13,355 bases of DNA, taken from NCBI GenBank assembly GCA_013002925.1, contig JABDLQ010000250.1:1-13355 (forward strand), written 5' to 3'. The DNA is from Gammaproteobacteria bacterium. GTDB lineage: Bacteria > Pseudomonadota > Gammaproteobacteria > Steroidobacterales > SZUA-146. This document shows, in pieces, positions 6,130-13,355 of the stretch. The position numbers were made by a program, and so were the translations under genes. How positions within the stretch are numbered: position 1 is the first letter of the stretch; each line of letters begins with the position of its first letter. Under the pieces are notes generated by a model. The model was not told the DNA's origin and did not search any database. It saw only the letters and a list, made by a program, of their open reading frames with translations.

Positions 6130-8604
6130 TCACTTGTGCATCTTTACGCGGCGTGCCGGAATGTCAATCGCGGCGCTTACCAAGCGGTCAATTTTCACCA
6201 GATCATCGTCAAAACACAAATGCCGGTGTTCGTCTCTCCAGACGCGGCCGCTTGCCAGCAGGCTCGCCACCACCCGGCGGAATACGCGCGCGTCAAAATA
6301 ATCCTTCTCGGTTGCTTCATCGAGCATGGTCATATGTTCCGCGGCGAGGCGGCTCCGGGTTTCCAGGTCGCTGCGTCGCATTACGCCGGAACCCTCACTA
6401 ATGAGGAGGCCGATGATCACACTATAGCGTTCCACGGTGGCCGAATAGACGCGCGCCAGCAAGTCCAGTTGTAGAATTTCGGCCGTATTGGTGGCCGGGC
6501 GGGTGAGTTTCTGACCATCTGAAGTCTGCCGCAGCAGGCCCTGATTGACGAGCTCGTCCAGCATCTGATCGATGTGTTCGGTTACTTCTTCGAGATTCCA
6601 GCGCAGAAAGTATTCACCGCGCGCCAAAGTATAGGTGGCCAGCATGAACTCCTGCAATCGGGTTCGCTGCATCGACCGGTTTGCAATAAAGGCGCAGGCC
6701 AGCAAAGACGGCAACGCGAACAAGTGTTTGATATTGTTCCGGTAGTAACTCAATAACCTGCCTTTGACCGGATCGGGGGCGATCACATCACCGAGGGTGT
6801 GGGGGTTTCTTACCAGAATGCCGAACTCTTCGCCGTACCCGACCGCCCGTGCTCCGGCAGAACCCTCCAGCAGGAGTTTGCTCAGCGTAACTCCTTCAGA
6901 GTAGGGTTGCGAACCGAGCAACCTCACATACAGTTCGATTTGCCGTTCCAGGTCGCTGAGTTCCAGCGCACGTGATTCAGTCGCTTCGAGCACCAGACCG
7001 AGCAAATTGACAGGATTGACCGCGGCACAGTTGTTGATCGACGTTAATATGCGGGTCCCGAGATCTGGCGCCACGTTGCGGGCGATTTTATCGATCTGGC
7101 CGGGGTTTTTGTCGGCCTGCCGCCACTCAGGGCTATGCTGGTCCAGCAAGTCGTCGAGGACGATAGGGTTGCCAAAGTTAACATACACGCGGCCAAAATT
7201 TTGCCGCAACAATCGCAACGACTTGATCAATCCCCAGACGGTTTCTTTTTCCTTTGATGCGCCACTGAGTTCGCGTGCGTAACTGGCGCCTTCCAGCAAA
7301 CGTTCATAACCAAAATACACCGGTACAAAAATTATCGGTCGTACTTTGTCTTTCAAATAGCTTTTCATGGTCATGGACAGCATGCCGGATTTCGCATTGA
7401 GCAATTTGCCAGTGCGGCTGCGCGTGCCTTCAACGAAATATTCGATCGAAACACCCTTGGACAAATTGCGACGCAGATAGGCATCAAATACTGTGGAATA
7501 CAGCTGTTGTCCACGAAAGCTTCGGCGGATAAAAAAAGCGCCACCGCGGCGCAAGATCGCGCCGATAACCGGCAAATTAAGATTGATGCCCGCTGCGACA
7601 TGGGGTGGCACCAGACCCTTTACGTACAATACATAAGAGAGCAGCAGATAGTCCGCGTGACTGCGGTGGCAGGGTACGTATACGATTTCATTGCCGGCCG
7701 CCATGTCTCTGATCACATCGAAATGATTGACTTTTACCCCGTCATAGAGACTGTTCCACAGCCAACGCAGCACCGTCTCAAGCACCCGAATGACCGCATG
7801 TGAATAATCCGCCGCAATTTCATTGGCGAACTCCCGGGCCCGTTCGCGTGCTTTTTCGATCGAAATATTTTCTTTTGCAGCTTCCTCGCTGATCGCCAGA
7901 CGGACTGCATTCGAGTCGATAATTTCATTCACCAGCAACCGACGGTGCGACAGATCGGGCCCAATGGCAGCCTCACGCAAACGCCGGAAATGCACCCGTA
8001 AAATCCGCGACAGTTTGCGCGCGCGTAACGCTTTTTCGGGTTTGCTTGCCGCCAGATCATTAAGGGACAGCGGTGGACTGAACTGTACCAGCGTGTTACG
8101 GCCGTGCAGCAGAATAATCATGAATTTGCGAATCCGACCGGCAATAGACCAGTTATCGGTGAACAGCAGCTTGACCAGAGACTCTTCTTTTTGCGGCGCC
8201 CGCCCCCAAAACAACGACACCGGTACAAATTGTACGTCACCGTGGACCTGCGCATCGAAATCATCCAGTATCGTTTGCAAGTTGGCGGATATCCTCGGGT
8301 CAGCACGCCGCACCAATACGCCACGCAAACGACGCATATAAATAATTGCGTGGACATCATCGGTAAACCCGGGCAGCGGATCGGTGGGATCAGGCAAGCC
8401 TGACTGTTTGCATATTTCTTTCAGCACCAACAAATTTGAAATGCCGTCCAGATCCAGCACATAGCACAATGGGCGCTGTGGATCGATCCCGAAATCCACA
8501 AGGCTATCCGGCACTACGCGGGGCTTGACCCACAGCATTAACAGGCGCTGCGCGACCCAGAGCATTGGTTTTTTTAGTCCCAGCCAGTTATTGAGATTCA
8601 GCAC
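6130..8604 (-). CDS. plsB: Glycerol-3-phosphate 1-O-acyltransferase
   Basis: Predicted 824-residue inner-membrane-associated enzyme that acylates sn-glycerol-3-phosphate at position 1, the first step of phospholipid synthesis, using acyl-ACP or acyl-CoA. All four acyltransferase blocks are visible: H313-R-S-H-A-D318 (the HX4D catalytic motif, followed by YLLLSY), GGAFFIRRSF near 354-363, the substrate-binding FVEGTRSRTGK at 390-400, and IIFVPVYFGYE at 424-434. Length and layout match the long gammaproteobacterial PlsB (E. coli about 807 residues), not the short plant or PlsY type. The start codon is GTG at 8604-8602, chosen because AGGAG at 8613-8617 is 8 nt upstream and no in-frame ATG fits. 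It lies 28 bp after the second GTPase gene and 5 bp before the small coiled-coil gene, so it is embedded in the operon. Confidence 0.96.
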   Translation of the reverse strand: MLNLNNWLGLKKPMLWVAQRLLMLWVKPRVVPDSLVDFGIDPQRPLCYVLDLDGISNLLVLKEICKQSGLPDPTDPLPGFTDDVHAIIYMRRLRGVLVRRADPRISANLQTILDDFDAQVHGDVQFVPVSLFWGRAPQKEESLVKLLFTDNWSIAGRIRKFMIILLHGRNTLVQFSPPLSLNDLAASKPEKALRARKLSRILRVHFRRLREAAIGPDLSHRRLLVNEIIDSNAVRLAISEEAAKENISIEKARERAREFANEIAADYSHAVIRVLETVLRWLWNSLYDGVKVNHFDVIRDMAAGNEIVYVPCHRSHADYLLLSYVLYVKGLVPPHVAAGINLNLPVIGAILRRGGAFFIRRSFRGQQLYSTVFDAYLRRNLSKGVSIEYFVEGTRSRTGKLLNAKSGMLSMTMKSYLKDKVRPIIFVPVYFGYERLLEGASYARELSGASKEKETVWGLIKSLRLLRQNFGRVYVNFGNPIVLDDLLDQHSPEWRQADKNPGQIDKIARNVAPDLGTRILTSINNCAAVNPVNLLGLVLEATESRALELSDLERQIELYVRLLGSQPYSEGVTLSKLLLEGSAGARAVGYGEEFGILVRNPHTLGDVIAPDPVKGRLLSYYRNNIKHLFALPSLLACAFIANRSMQRTRLQEFMLATYTLARGEYFLRWNLEEVTEHIDQMLDELVNQGLLRQTSDGQKLTRPATNTAEILQLDLLARVYSATVERYSVIIGLLISEGSGVMRRSDLETRSRLAAEHMTMLDEATEKDYFDARVFRRVVASLLASGRVWRDEHRHLCFDDDLVKIDRLVSAAIDIPARRVKMHK

Positions 8605-8612
8605 CCGGTCTG

Positions 8613-8617
8613 CTCCT
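8613..8617 (-). promoter_or_regulatory. Ribosome binding site deciding the plsB GTG start
   Basis: AGGAG on the minus strand ends 8 nt before the GTG at 8604. The nearby ATG around 8627 is in another frame and soon meets a stop, so this site supports the GTG as the true plsB start. Confidence 0.7.
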
Positions 8618-8632
8618 GCGGCAACATTTGCT

Positions 8633-10033
8633 TCACTTGAAACTTTTTAGCTTGCGACGAATGTCGGATTTTGCCTGTTCAAGAATCGAATTGCGGTCGA
8701 GACTATCGAGAATTTCCCTGACCACACGTTTGGGACCACCCTCTCCCCATGATTTGCCCTGCATCAGGTATTTCTCAGCAACTTTTCCCACTACAAAGGT
8801 GCTGTAATACGCTACTGCTCCCTGGGTACCAGCAGTCGCGAGTACGGAAACTCCACCTGAGCCTAGCTTTAGTGCTGACGATACCAGATGCACTGCCCAG
8901 ACTGTGCCCATCAGCGCTGCAGCCTGGGTGACAATGACTTTAACCAGGGACCCGGCTTCGGCCCGAGTCACCGGCAAATCATACAATCGTGACAGATGCC
9001 AGATCATCGCTCCATCGATAAAAGCTGCAGCAAAAAGATCAGCTACCGGCACCGGGTTGATGGCAACAGCGACCCCCTTGGACACACAGTAGGTGCGGAT
9101 CACCCTGTCGCCCAACTCCTTTCTCAATGCCACGATTTTTGTTGCAACCGCATCGCTCAGATCGCTTGCAAACAAACCGGCATTCAGTGCCGATAATGTT
9201 TGGCCCTCGGCTTCCAGAATCTCCCACAACCGTGTTTTGAGCTCCGTGACATCGGGTGTCACCGCGCGGCGACTTTCGGTTTCCGTGCCATCCTCACTGA
9301 CATGTACAACCGTTTGGGCGGCCGGATCAGCACACACTGTGACCAGGTTGCGACGCTCCACCAACCCTTCGAGACGGGTAGCAATCACCGTCATCAATGC
9401 GCTGAGATCATCACCAGAATACTGGTCGGACTTGTTGAGTACCACGAGCAGTGGTCGTTGTTGCTGCGTCAGTAATCGTAAGGCGCCTAGTTCCGTGTCG
9501 GTGATATCCCCGTCGATGACAAACAAGATCAAATCGACTCGCGATGCGACATCTTTGGCGAGTTGTTCCCGGGCTTCACCGCCAATCTCATTGATCCCCG
9601 GAGTATCGATCAAAAAGACCCCGCCAGTGTCGTATTCTTCCCAGCTTTGCATAGCGCTTTTTTTTGTTTCGCCATGGACAGGACTGGTGCTGAACATGGG
9701 CTCACCAAGAAGTGCATTTAACACTGAGGATTTGCCGACACTGACGCGCCCGAACACCGCAATATGCACGTGCCCATGCTCGAGTTTGTCAAGCAAGCCC
9801 TGCACTTGTGAGTAATCATCCGCAAGTGCCTCGCGGATCTTTACCGGTACACGCGGATCCGCCAGTAAATCACGCAGGCTTTCTCGTGCCAGCTGCAGAT
9901 GAGAAGCACTTGATTCAGAGGGTTTTTGCTCATCCGTCATTGCCCGCAGCAGCTCCTGGTCGATTTCATTCCGGGTTTTTGCGGAGCGCCAAAACCAGTT
10001 TGGCAATGCGCTTTGTACGCGTTTCCAGATCAT
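8633..10033 (-). CDS. Era-like GTPase with DUF697-like C-terminal region (second of the pair)
   Basis: Predicted 466-residue GTPase. The P-loop G1 motif is G95-R-V-S-V-G-K-S102, a candidate G2 Thr is in HGETKK near 123, G3 is D143-T-P-G146, and G4 is N200-K-S-D203; the G5 region (VCAD near 234) departs from the usual SA. After about residue 300 comes a hydrophobic region with VAVAINPVPVADLFAAAFIDGAMI at about 321-344 and further apolar helices to about 415, resembling DUF697 domains of YcjF-type proteins. A basic tail follows. The N-terminus, MIWKRVQSALPNWFWRSAK, is Trp-rich and basic, which would suit membrane-surface binding. I chose the ATG at 10033 because GGGAG lies 10 nt upstream; an earlier ATG at 10129 would need a 164-bp overlap. 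It overlaps the upstream paralogue by 68 bp. The cellular role is unknown. Confidence 0.85.
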   Translation of the reverse strand: MIWKRVQSALPNWFWRSAKTRNEIDQELLRAMTDEQKPSESSASHLQLARESLRDLLADPRVPVKIREALADDYSQVQGLLDKLEHGHVHIAVFGRVSVGKSSVLNALLGEPMFSTSPVHGETKKSAMQSWEEYDTGGVFLIDTPGINEIGGEAREQLAKDVASRVDLILFVIDGDITDTELGALRLLTQQQRPLLVVLNKSDQYSGDDLSALMTVIATRLEGLVERRNLVTVCADPAAQTVVHVSEDGTETESRRAVTPDVTELKTRLWEILEAEGQTLSALNAGLFASDLSDAVATKIVALRKELGDRVIRTYCVSKGVAVAINPVPVADLFAAAFIDGAMIWHLSRLYDLPVTRAEAGSLVKVIVTQAAALMGTVWAVHLVSSALKLGSGGVSVLATAGTQGAVAYYSTFVVGKVAEKYLMQGKSWGEGGPKRVVREILDSLDRNSILEQAKSDIRRKLKSFK

Positions 10034-11474
10034 TATCAAGCGACTCCCTGAATGCACGCGTGGCGTCGCGAGCCTGAAATCCGTGGCCTTCAGCCAGCGT
10101 AAAAGCCAGGCTCCTGCCCAGCGCATCAAAAATCAGACCGTAGGCAACCGCATGAGCAAGACCGCCGGCAACCGTTCCCACGCCCGGAAACGCCTTTAAT
10201 GCATTCCCGGCCACGGCAAGCACTATCGGCACTGCTTTACCGACGTGGCGCTGGGTTTGCTTGAGAAATTTCTGAACATCCAGGTCCTTAACCGGTGCGT
10301 TGTACAACGCGCACATTTCCCGCGTCAGGGTCGTTGCAAGCACACCCTGAATTACCAGATCGGTCCCGGGTGCCACTGCTGCCAGTGCACCAATGACGGC
10401 CTTCTTTGTGTATCCGTGCACCAGCAATTGCGCCTGGTTTTGTCGATACACGGCTTCGGCCTGATCAAGCTTGTCGGAGGCGAGCGCAAATACGGCGCCA
10501 TCACGCAATCGGGTCAGTTTCTGCGCATCACCGTCCAGATAATCGTCGATCAGGTTTTTCAGGGCAGAAATATTGGGCGGTACTGCACGCTCGATCCGTT
10601 GTTCGTTACCGTCCGGCATCACCCTGATCACCTCCTCGGTTGTCGCTGCGCTGACCGCCACCACATGCAAAGAAGATTCAATTTTTCCATCAGCATGCAA
10701 CGGCTCGAGGCGTTCCCTGATTTTAAGAGTGATGACGCGTACATCCGCGGGACTCAGTAAGTCACTTTTGTTCAGCGCGATGATCAGCGGTTTGTCCAGA
10801 ACCACCAGTCGTTCAACATGCGCATAGTCGACTCGCGTCAGATCCCCGTCACACACATAGACTACCAGATGCGCCCGACGAGCTTCGTCAGTTGCCAGCA
10901 CCTCACTGGCGCCGTCAGCCTCATTGAGGCCCGGCACATCGGCAAACACCCACCCGGGAAACTGCGGACTTTCGTATTCGCGCACCTGACGCGTAGAGCC
11001 ACCGCGGACACTGATCTCGATATCCGCTTCGGGATTCGATGCGCGAATAAACGCGCTGATCAGCGAGCTTTTGCCACTGCTGATTTCACCGTAAAAGGCG
11101 ATATAGAGACCACCGCGTGCACGTCTTTCCAGGAGCTTATGCATCTCCGCCTGGGCCTGGGCCGTGTCGACGCCGGCCTGCGCAGAGCTTGCCAGCCGGG
11201 ATTCAACCCCCTGTTCAGTGGGCTGTTCCTGTCGTTTCGCCAACTGCGCATGGCGGCTTGGTACCACCAATTTCCACACCAGCCATGCCGTGCCCAGAAG
11301 AAAAAATCCCAAAGCTGAAAAATACACCACCAGCAGCGCCCGGGGCGCCTTCAACAAGCGGTCCCATACCGATAAAAAAGAATCGGTCAGATACAGCACG
11401 ACGCCCAACACGATGACCGCCAGCAACAGGATCCCTAGCGTTAGTACCCATCGGATAATACGATCAAGCTGCAT
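9966..11474 (-). CDS. Membrane-anchored Era-like GTPase with DUF697-like region (first of the pair)
   Basis: Predicted 502-residue protein. Two transmembrane helices (about 7-29 and 46-70) are followed by an Ala/Gln-rich, probably helical linker to about 115. The G domain has G1 at G129-E-I-S-S-G-K-S136, a Thr in GGSTRQ near 161 as possible G2, G3 at D179-V-P-G182, G4 at N235-K-S-D238 and G5 SAA near 275. A C-terminal hydrophobic region (about 359-455) includes AAVAPGTDLVIQGVLATTL and PGVGTVAGGLAHAVAYGLIF, matching the DUF697 pattern. Between G5 and this region it shares with the downstream paralogue a DG.E...RAV.P....LK pattern, evidence of duplication. The helices should place the G domain on the cytoplasmic face of the inner membrane. 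The start is 8 bp after the SDR stop, with only a weak GAG-type ribosome site, suggesting coupling. Function is not established. Confidence 0.88.
   Translation of the reverse strand: MQLDRIIRWVLTLGILLLAVIVLGVVLYLTDSFLSVWDRLLKAPRALLVVYFSALGFFLLGTAWLVWKLVVPSRHAQLAKRQEQPTEQGVESRLASSAQAGVDTAQAQAEMHKLLERRARGGLYIAFYGEISSGKSSLISAFIRASNPEADIEISVRGGSTRQVREYESPQFPGWVFADVPGLNEADGASEVLATDEARRAHLVVYVCDGDLTRVDYAHVERLVVLDKPLIIALNKSDLLSPADVRVITLKIRERLEPLHADGKIESSLHVVAVSAATTEEVIRVMPDGNEQRIERAVPPNISALKNLIDDYLDGDAQKLTRLRDGAVFALASDKLDQAEAVYRQNQAQLLVHGYTKKAVIGALAAVAPGTDLVIQGVLATTLTREMCALYNAPVKDLDVQKFLKQTQRHVGKAVPIVLAVAGNALKAFPGVGTVAGGLAHAVAYGLIFDALGRSLAFTLAEGHGFQARDATRAFRESLDNDLETRTKRIAKLVLALRKNPE
10044..10048 (-). 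promoter_or_regulatory. Internal ribosome binding site for the second GTPase
   Basis: GGGAG on the minus strand, 10 nt before the ATG at 10033, lies inside the coding sequence of the first GTPase. It fixes the start of the second GTPase and implies a real 68-bp coding overlap, not a much longer one from the ATG at 10129. Confidence 0.65.
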
Positions 11475-11482
11475 GCTGCAAC

Positions 11483-12298
11483 TCAGTGAGGCTCGCGCCC
11501 GACAAAATCTTCCATGCTGGTGGTGACGCCCAGGAATTTCATCATGGCATCCTGAACGGCAACCGGAAACAGACGCATGAGGAATACGGACATCACCATG
11601 CGCGGCATGATCAGGCGATGGCGGTTGCGTTGTATTGCATCGGCAATTCGGGTGACTGCGTAGTCGGCATCAAGGATCGGTAATAACCAGGAAAATCGCG
11701 TTTTCACGCCATGAAACATGCCGGTATCAATATAGAATGGACAGACAACGGTCGTCGTCACGGGAGTTCCCATGCTCTTGAGTTCTACGCGCAGTGCGTC
11801 ATCAAAACCGACAGCGGCAAACTTGCTGGCACTGTAATCCACCATTTTGGCGGTGCCTGCAAAACCCGCCGCGGATGCGATGGTGACAATATGTCCCGCA
11901 CCGTTGTTGATCATTCCCGGCAAAAACTCCCGGGTGGTCCAAAATAATGCCATGGTGTTAACGGCAAACGTGCGCTCTATGTGCTCGTCCGTGAGGTCCA
12001 GCAGGAAATCACCCGAGACGATTCCGGCATTGTTGATCAAGACGTCCACGTGCAGATCTGCATCGCGCATAGCTGCTGCGGTTGCCGCAATAGCTCGGCG
12101 GTCCGAAAGATCACATTGATAACTGTGCGCCTCGTGTCCCTGGTCCCGAAGCTTTGAAGTAATGGCATCCAGGCCATCACTATCGATATCCCAAACCACG
12201 ATAGCTGCACCACGAGCCGCCAACTGCTCTGCCAGCATGCAGCCGATGCCACTGGCCCCCCCGGTGATCAGCACCCGCTTACCTGCCACATCCGTCAT
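11483..12298 (-). CDS. Short-chain dehydrogenase/reductase
   Basis: Predicted 271-residue classical SDR with a complete active site: cofactor motif T12-G-G-A-S-G-I-G19, N-N-A-G at 89-92, catalytic N114, S142 in the TIASAAG stretch, and Y155-S-A-S-K159. Asp37 in VVWDIDS after beta-2 suggests a preference for NAD(H), as known for SDRs with Asp at that place. The C-terminal part (LLPILDADYAVTRIADAI, about 204-221, then hydrophobic MPRMVMSVFLMRLFPVAV, 231-248) recalls the retinol-dehydrogenase / 17-beta-HSD11 type group, whose members act on lipophilic alcohols at membranes. The substrate here is unknown. The start has AGGGGG 7 nt upstream. It is the first gene of the tight row leading into the two GTPases and plsB. 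Confidence 0.9.
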   Translation of the reverse strand: MTDVAGKRVLITGGASGIGCMLAEQLAARGAAIVVWDIDSDGLDAITSKLRDQGHEAHSYQCDLSDRRAIAATAAAMRDADLHVDVLINNAGIVSGDFLLDLTDEHIERTFAVNTMALFWTTREFLPGMINNGAGHIVTIASAAGFAGTAKMVDYSASKFAAVGFDDALRVELKSMGTPVTTTVVCPFYIDTGMFHGVKTRFSWLLPILDADYAVTRIADAIQRNRHRLIMPRMVMSVFLMRLFPVAVQDAMMKFLGVTTSMEDFVGREPH

Positions 12299-12383
12299 AG
12301 AAACGCCCCCTGACGCAAAGCCTCATAGAATACGGTCTTGACGCCTGTTTTTCCCGGAAAATCTTGCAGGTTAGTGGCCCTGC

Positions 12384-12411
12384 GCACTGTACCAGCAGTA
12401 AGCGCTGTACC
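12384..12411. repeat. Direct repeat upstream of the SDR operon
   Basis: GCACTGTACC (12384-12393) and GCGCTGTACC (12402-12411) match at nine of ten positions with starts 18 bp apart. They lie in the 148-bp gap before the SDR start, where an operon promoter would be expected. They could be a regulator binding site or chance; no clear -35/-10 pair was found next to them. Confidence 0.35.
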
Positions 12412-12446
12412 CCGCGCGATCAGCAGCCACTGCTTAAACCTATGTT

Positions 12447-12695
12447 TTACAATGGTTTATTGTATGGGTCCATGCCGATCTGATCTTCGAGCTCTAAATG
12501 TTGCTCGCCATTGCCAACCGCTGAATCGCGCTCGTTACGGCGACCAGGCGGCGATATGGAACCGAAGTCCGCAACGCGCGGCCGTCCGCCTCTGTCATCA
12601 AGGATCACGACACCTTCCTTGTGTAATTGTTTTAGTGCTTCGAGCAGCTTTAATTTATCCGATGCGGTGGAGCTGGGACGATCTGAATTGGCCAT
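12447..12695 (-). CDS. Small protein of unknown function
   Basis: Predicted 82-residue protein. Residues 11-27 look like an amphipathic helix (ASDKLKLLEALKQLHKE), followed by a short strand GVVILDD and a Gly/Arg-rich turn (RGGRPR), then a hydrophilic, probably disordered tail. I recognise no family; the first half could be a small DNA-, RNA- or protein-binding unit, which is only a guess from composition. I chose the ATG at 12695, with GAGA 8 nt upstream, over the ATG at 12776, since the extra 27 residues look random. An AT-rich inverted repeat, TAAACC/GGTTTA (12435-12440 and 12454-12459), straddles its stop codon and might form a weak hairpin. It is 148 bp upstream of the SDR on the same strand. 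Confidence 0.5.
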   Translation of the reverse strand: MANSDRPSSTASDKLKLLEALKQLHKEGVVILDDRGGRPRVADFGSISPPGRRNERDSAVGNGEQHLELEDQIGMDPYNKPL

Positions 12696-13179
12696 AATTT
12701 TATTCTCAATACGTTGTGGATTGCGGCATCTAGCTGTTGCGCTATCGCCCGGAGCCTTCAGCGGCCCTCTCGTCAAATCTTTACCAAATCTAGCGGATAG
12801 CGGAGCACAATGTTATTGAATTGTGTAAACTTTTGCCGCATAAACCCGGTTTTTCCTGCCATTGTCATACAAAGTTGCAATTCAAGGCTCCGGAAGACCA
12901 ATTCCGCACTCATCGTCGCGTTGACAATACCCACCCGGATCATTGCCCGGAAACTTCCTGCCCCGGCGCCGCACCATACAAACGCAAACAGGCCCATCGC
13001 ACCTGGTACACCGCACTGGATCAATTGCATTCGATCCACTGCACATACTTTTACTGTGCCCGATCCACTGGCCATGGCTCGTGGCGCCACGCTCACGCTG
13101 CGGAGACCACGACAGCCAGTCCATCGCATCCAAGTCCATGGCGACAGGCAGCTCTGTGCGTGTATGGCTTCTGGTGCCG
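12696..13179. other. 484-bp stretch without a convincing gene
   Basis: Several long overlapping frames exist here on both strands because stop codons are sparse, but none has a good ribosome site or a recognisable product. One minus-strand frame (13139-12882, 85 codons) encodes a Cys/Arg/Trp/Gly-rich product with no Shine-Dalgarno sequence. Another minus-strand frame, open from 13306 to 12773, starts inside the DsbA-fold gene in the wrong frame. The stretch holds copies of GATCCACTG (see the repeat entry). It should also contain the promoter of the 82-residue protein gene, but I see no clear one. Confidence 0.4.
13013..13070. repeat. Repeated GATCCACTG-type motif
   Basis: GCACTGGATC (about 13013-13022) and GATCCACTGC (13033-13042) form an inverted repeat with one mismatch in ten and a 10-bp spacer. 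CGATCCACTG occurs again as a direct copy, at 13032-13041 and 13061-13070. Three related copies in under 60 bp outside any sure gene suggest a protein-binding site or a small repeat, but chance is not excluded. Confidence 0.35.
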
Positions 13180-13355
13180 TTATCCGCGTGCAGAGGCCAC
13201 CTTGCGCATCAGTCCATATTCCAGCCATGGTAATCGGTCCTGCCCCCAATACACGCTGTGCAAATGGTTTGTGGCGTCGGTAACCGCAAAGGTTGGCACA
13301 CCCCACAACCCCAATAAATCAAGCTGCTGGTGATTTTTTTGCAGGTGTTCCCTGA
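13180..13355 (-). CDS. C-terminal end of a DsbA-fold protein, HCCA isomerase-like (partial)
   Basis: A minus-strand frame enters from the right edge and ends at TAA 13182-13180, giving the last 57 residues; the start lies outside the window. The segment L-G-L-W-G-V-P-T-F-A-V-T-D, with its cis-proline turn G-V-P-T-F, followed by YWGQDRLPWLEYGL, is the hallmark of the C-terminal part of the DsbA-like thioredoxin fold of 2-hydroxychromene-2-carboxylate isomerases and related glutathione S-transferase kappa proteins. Those enzymes are cytoplasmic and use glutathione. The active-site N-terminus is not visible, so the exact activity (isomerase, thiol oxidoreductase or other) cannot be told. A longer overlapping frame (13306-12773) covers the same bases but makes no recognisable protein. 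Confidence 0.8.
   Translation of the reverse strand, partial: REHLQKNHQQLDLLGLWGVPTFAVTDATNHLHSVYWGQDRLPWLEYGLMRKVASARG

Noticed and set aside
10034..10129. Earlier start for the second GTPase at 10129
   Set aside because: It would force a 164-bp overlap and add 32 unconserved-looking residues; GGGAG at 10044-10048 favours the ATG at 10033.
12773..13306. 177-codon minus-strand frame at the right end
   Set aside because: Its first third overlaps the DsbA-fold C-terminus in another frame, and the rest shows no motif or ribosome site.
12810..13333. Two long plus-strand frames (157 and 170 codons) at the right end
   Set aside because: Both run antisense through the DsbA-fold coding region, lack ribosome sites and have biased Pro/Arg/His/Cys composition.

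Overview
The window looks like a chromosomal segment from a gammaproteobacterium of roughly balanced, slightly GC-leaning composition. The main pointers are the long form of the glycerol-3-phosphate acyltransferase PlsB (824 codons), a two-gene E. coli-type pntA/pntB transhydrogenase, and a short proteobacterial TrhO. The genus cannot be named from the sequence. No rRNA, tRNA, CRISPR array, insertion sequence or phage gene is visible.

Layout. The left edge (1-487) is mostly non-coding, with one doubtful reading frame leaving the window on the minus strand. Two plus-strand genes follow: an AhpD/carboxymuconolactone-decarboxylase-like protein with a CxxC...H site (488-1024) and a small secreted protein of unknown function (1240-1770). 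These converge on a long minus-strand block that fills the rest of the window. Read in its own direction (right to left) it holds: the C-terminal end of a DsbA-fold protein resembling 2-hydroxychromene-2-carboxylate isomerase (13180 to the right edge); a 484-bp stretch of unclear content; an 82-codon protein of unknown function (12695-12447); and then a tight gene row. The row is a short-chain dehydrogenase (12298-11483), two tandem paralogous GTPases with a hydrophobic C-terminal DUF697-like region (11474-9966 and 10033-8633), PlsB (8604-6130), a 55-codon coiled-coil-like protein (6124-5957) and the tRNA hydroxylase TrhO (5957-5037). After a 215-bp gap come pntA (4821-3280) and pntB (3270-1879).

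How it fits together. From the SDR to trhO every junction is 28 bp or less, and two are overlaps (68 bp between the GTPases, 1 bp before trhO), so this row reads as one operon. Its core is membrane lipid biosynthesis (PlsB) next to a membrane-anchored GTPase and a partner GTPase. The partner has no N-terminal transmembrane helices but starts with a Trp-rich basic segment. A lipid- or membrane-linked role for the GTPase pair is inferred from this context and is the most interesting idea in the window. PntAB couples proton motive force to NADPH supply, which lipid synthesis needs, but it probably has its own promoter and may simply be a neighbour.
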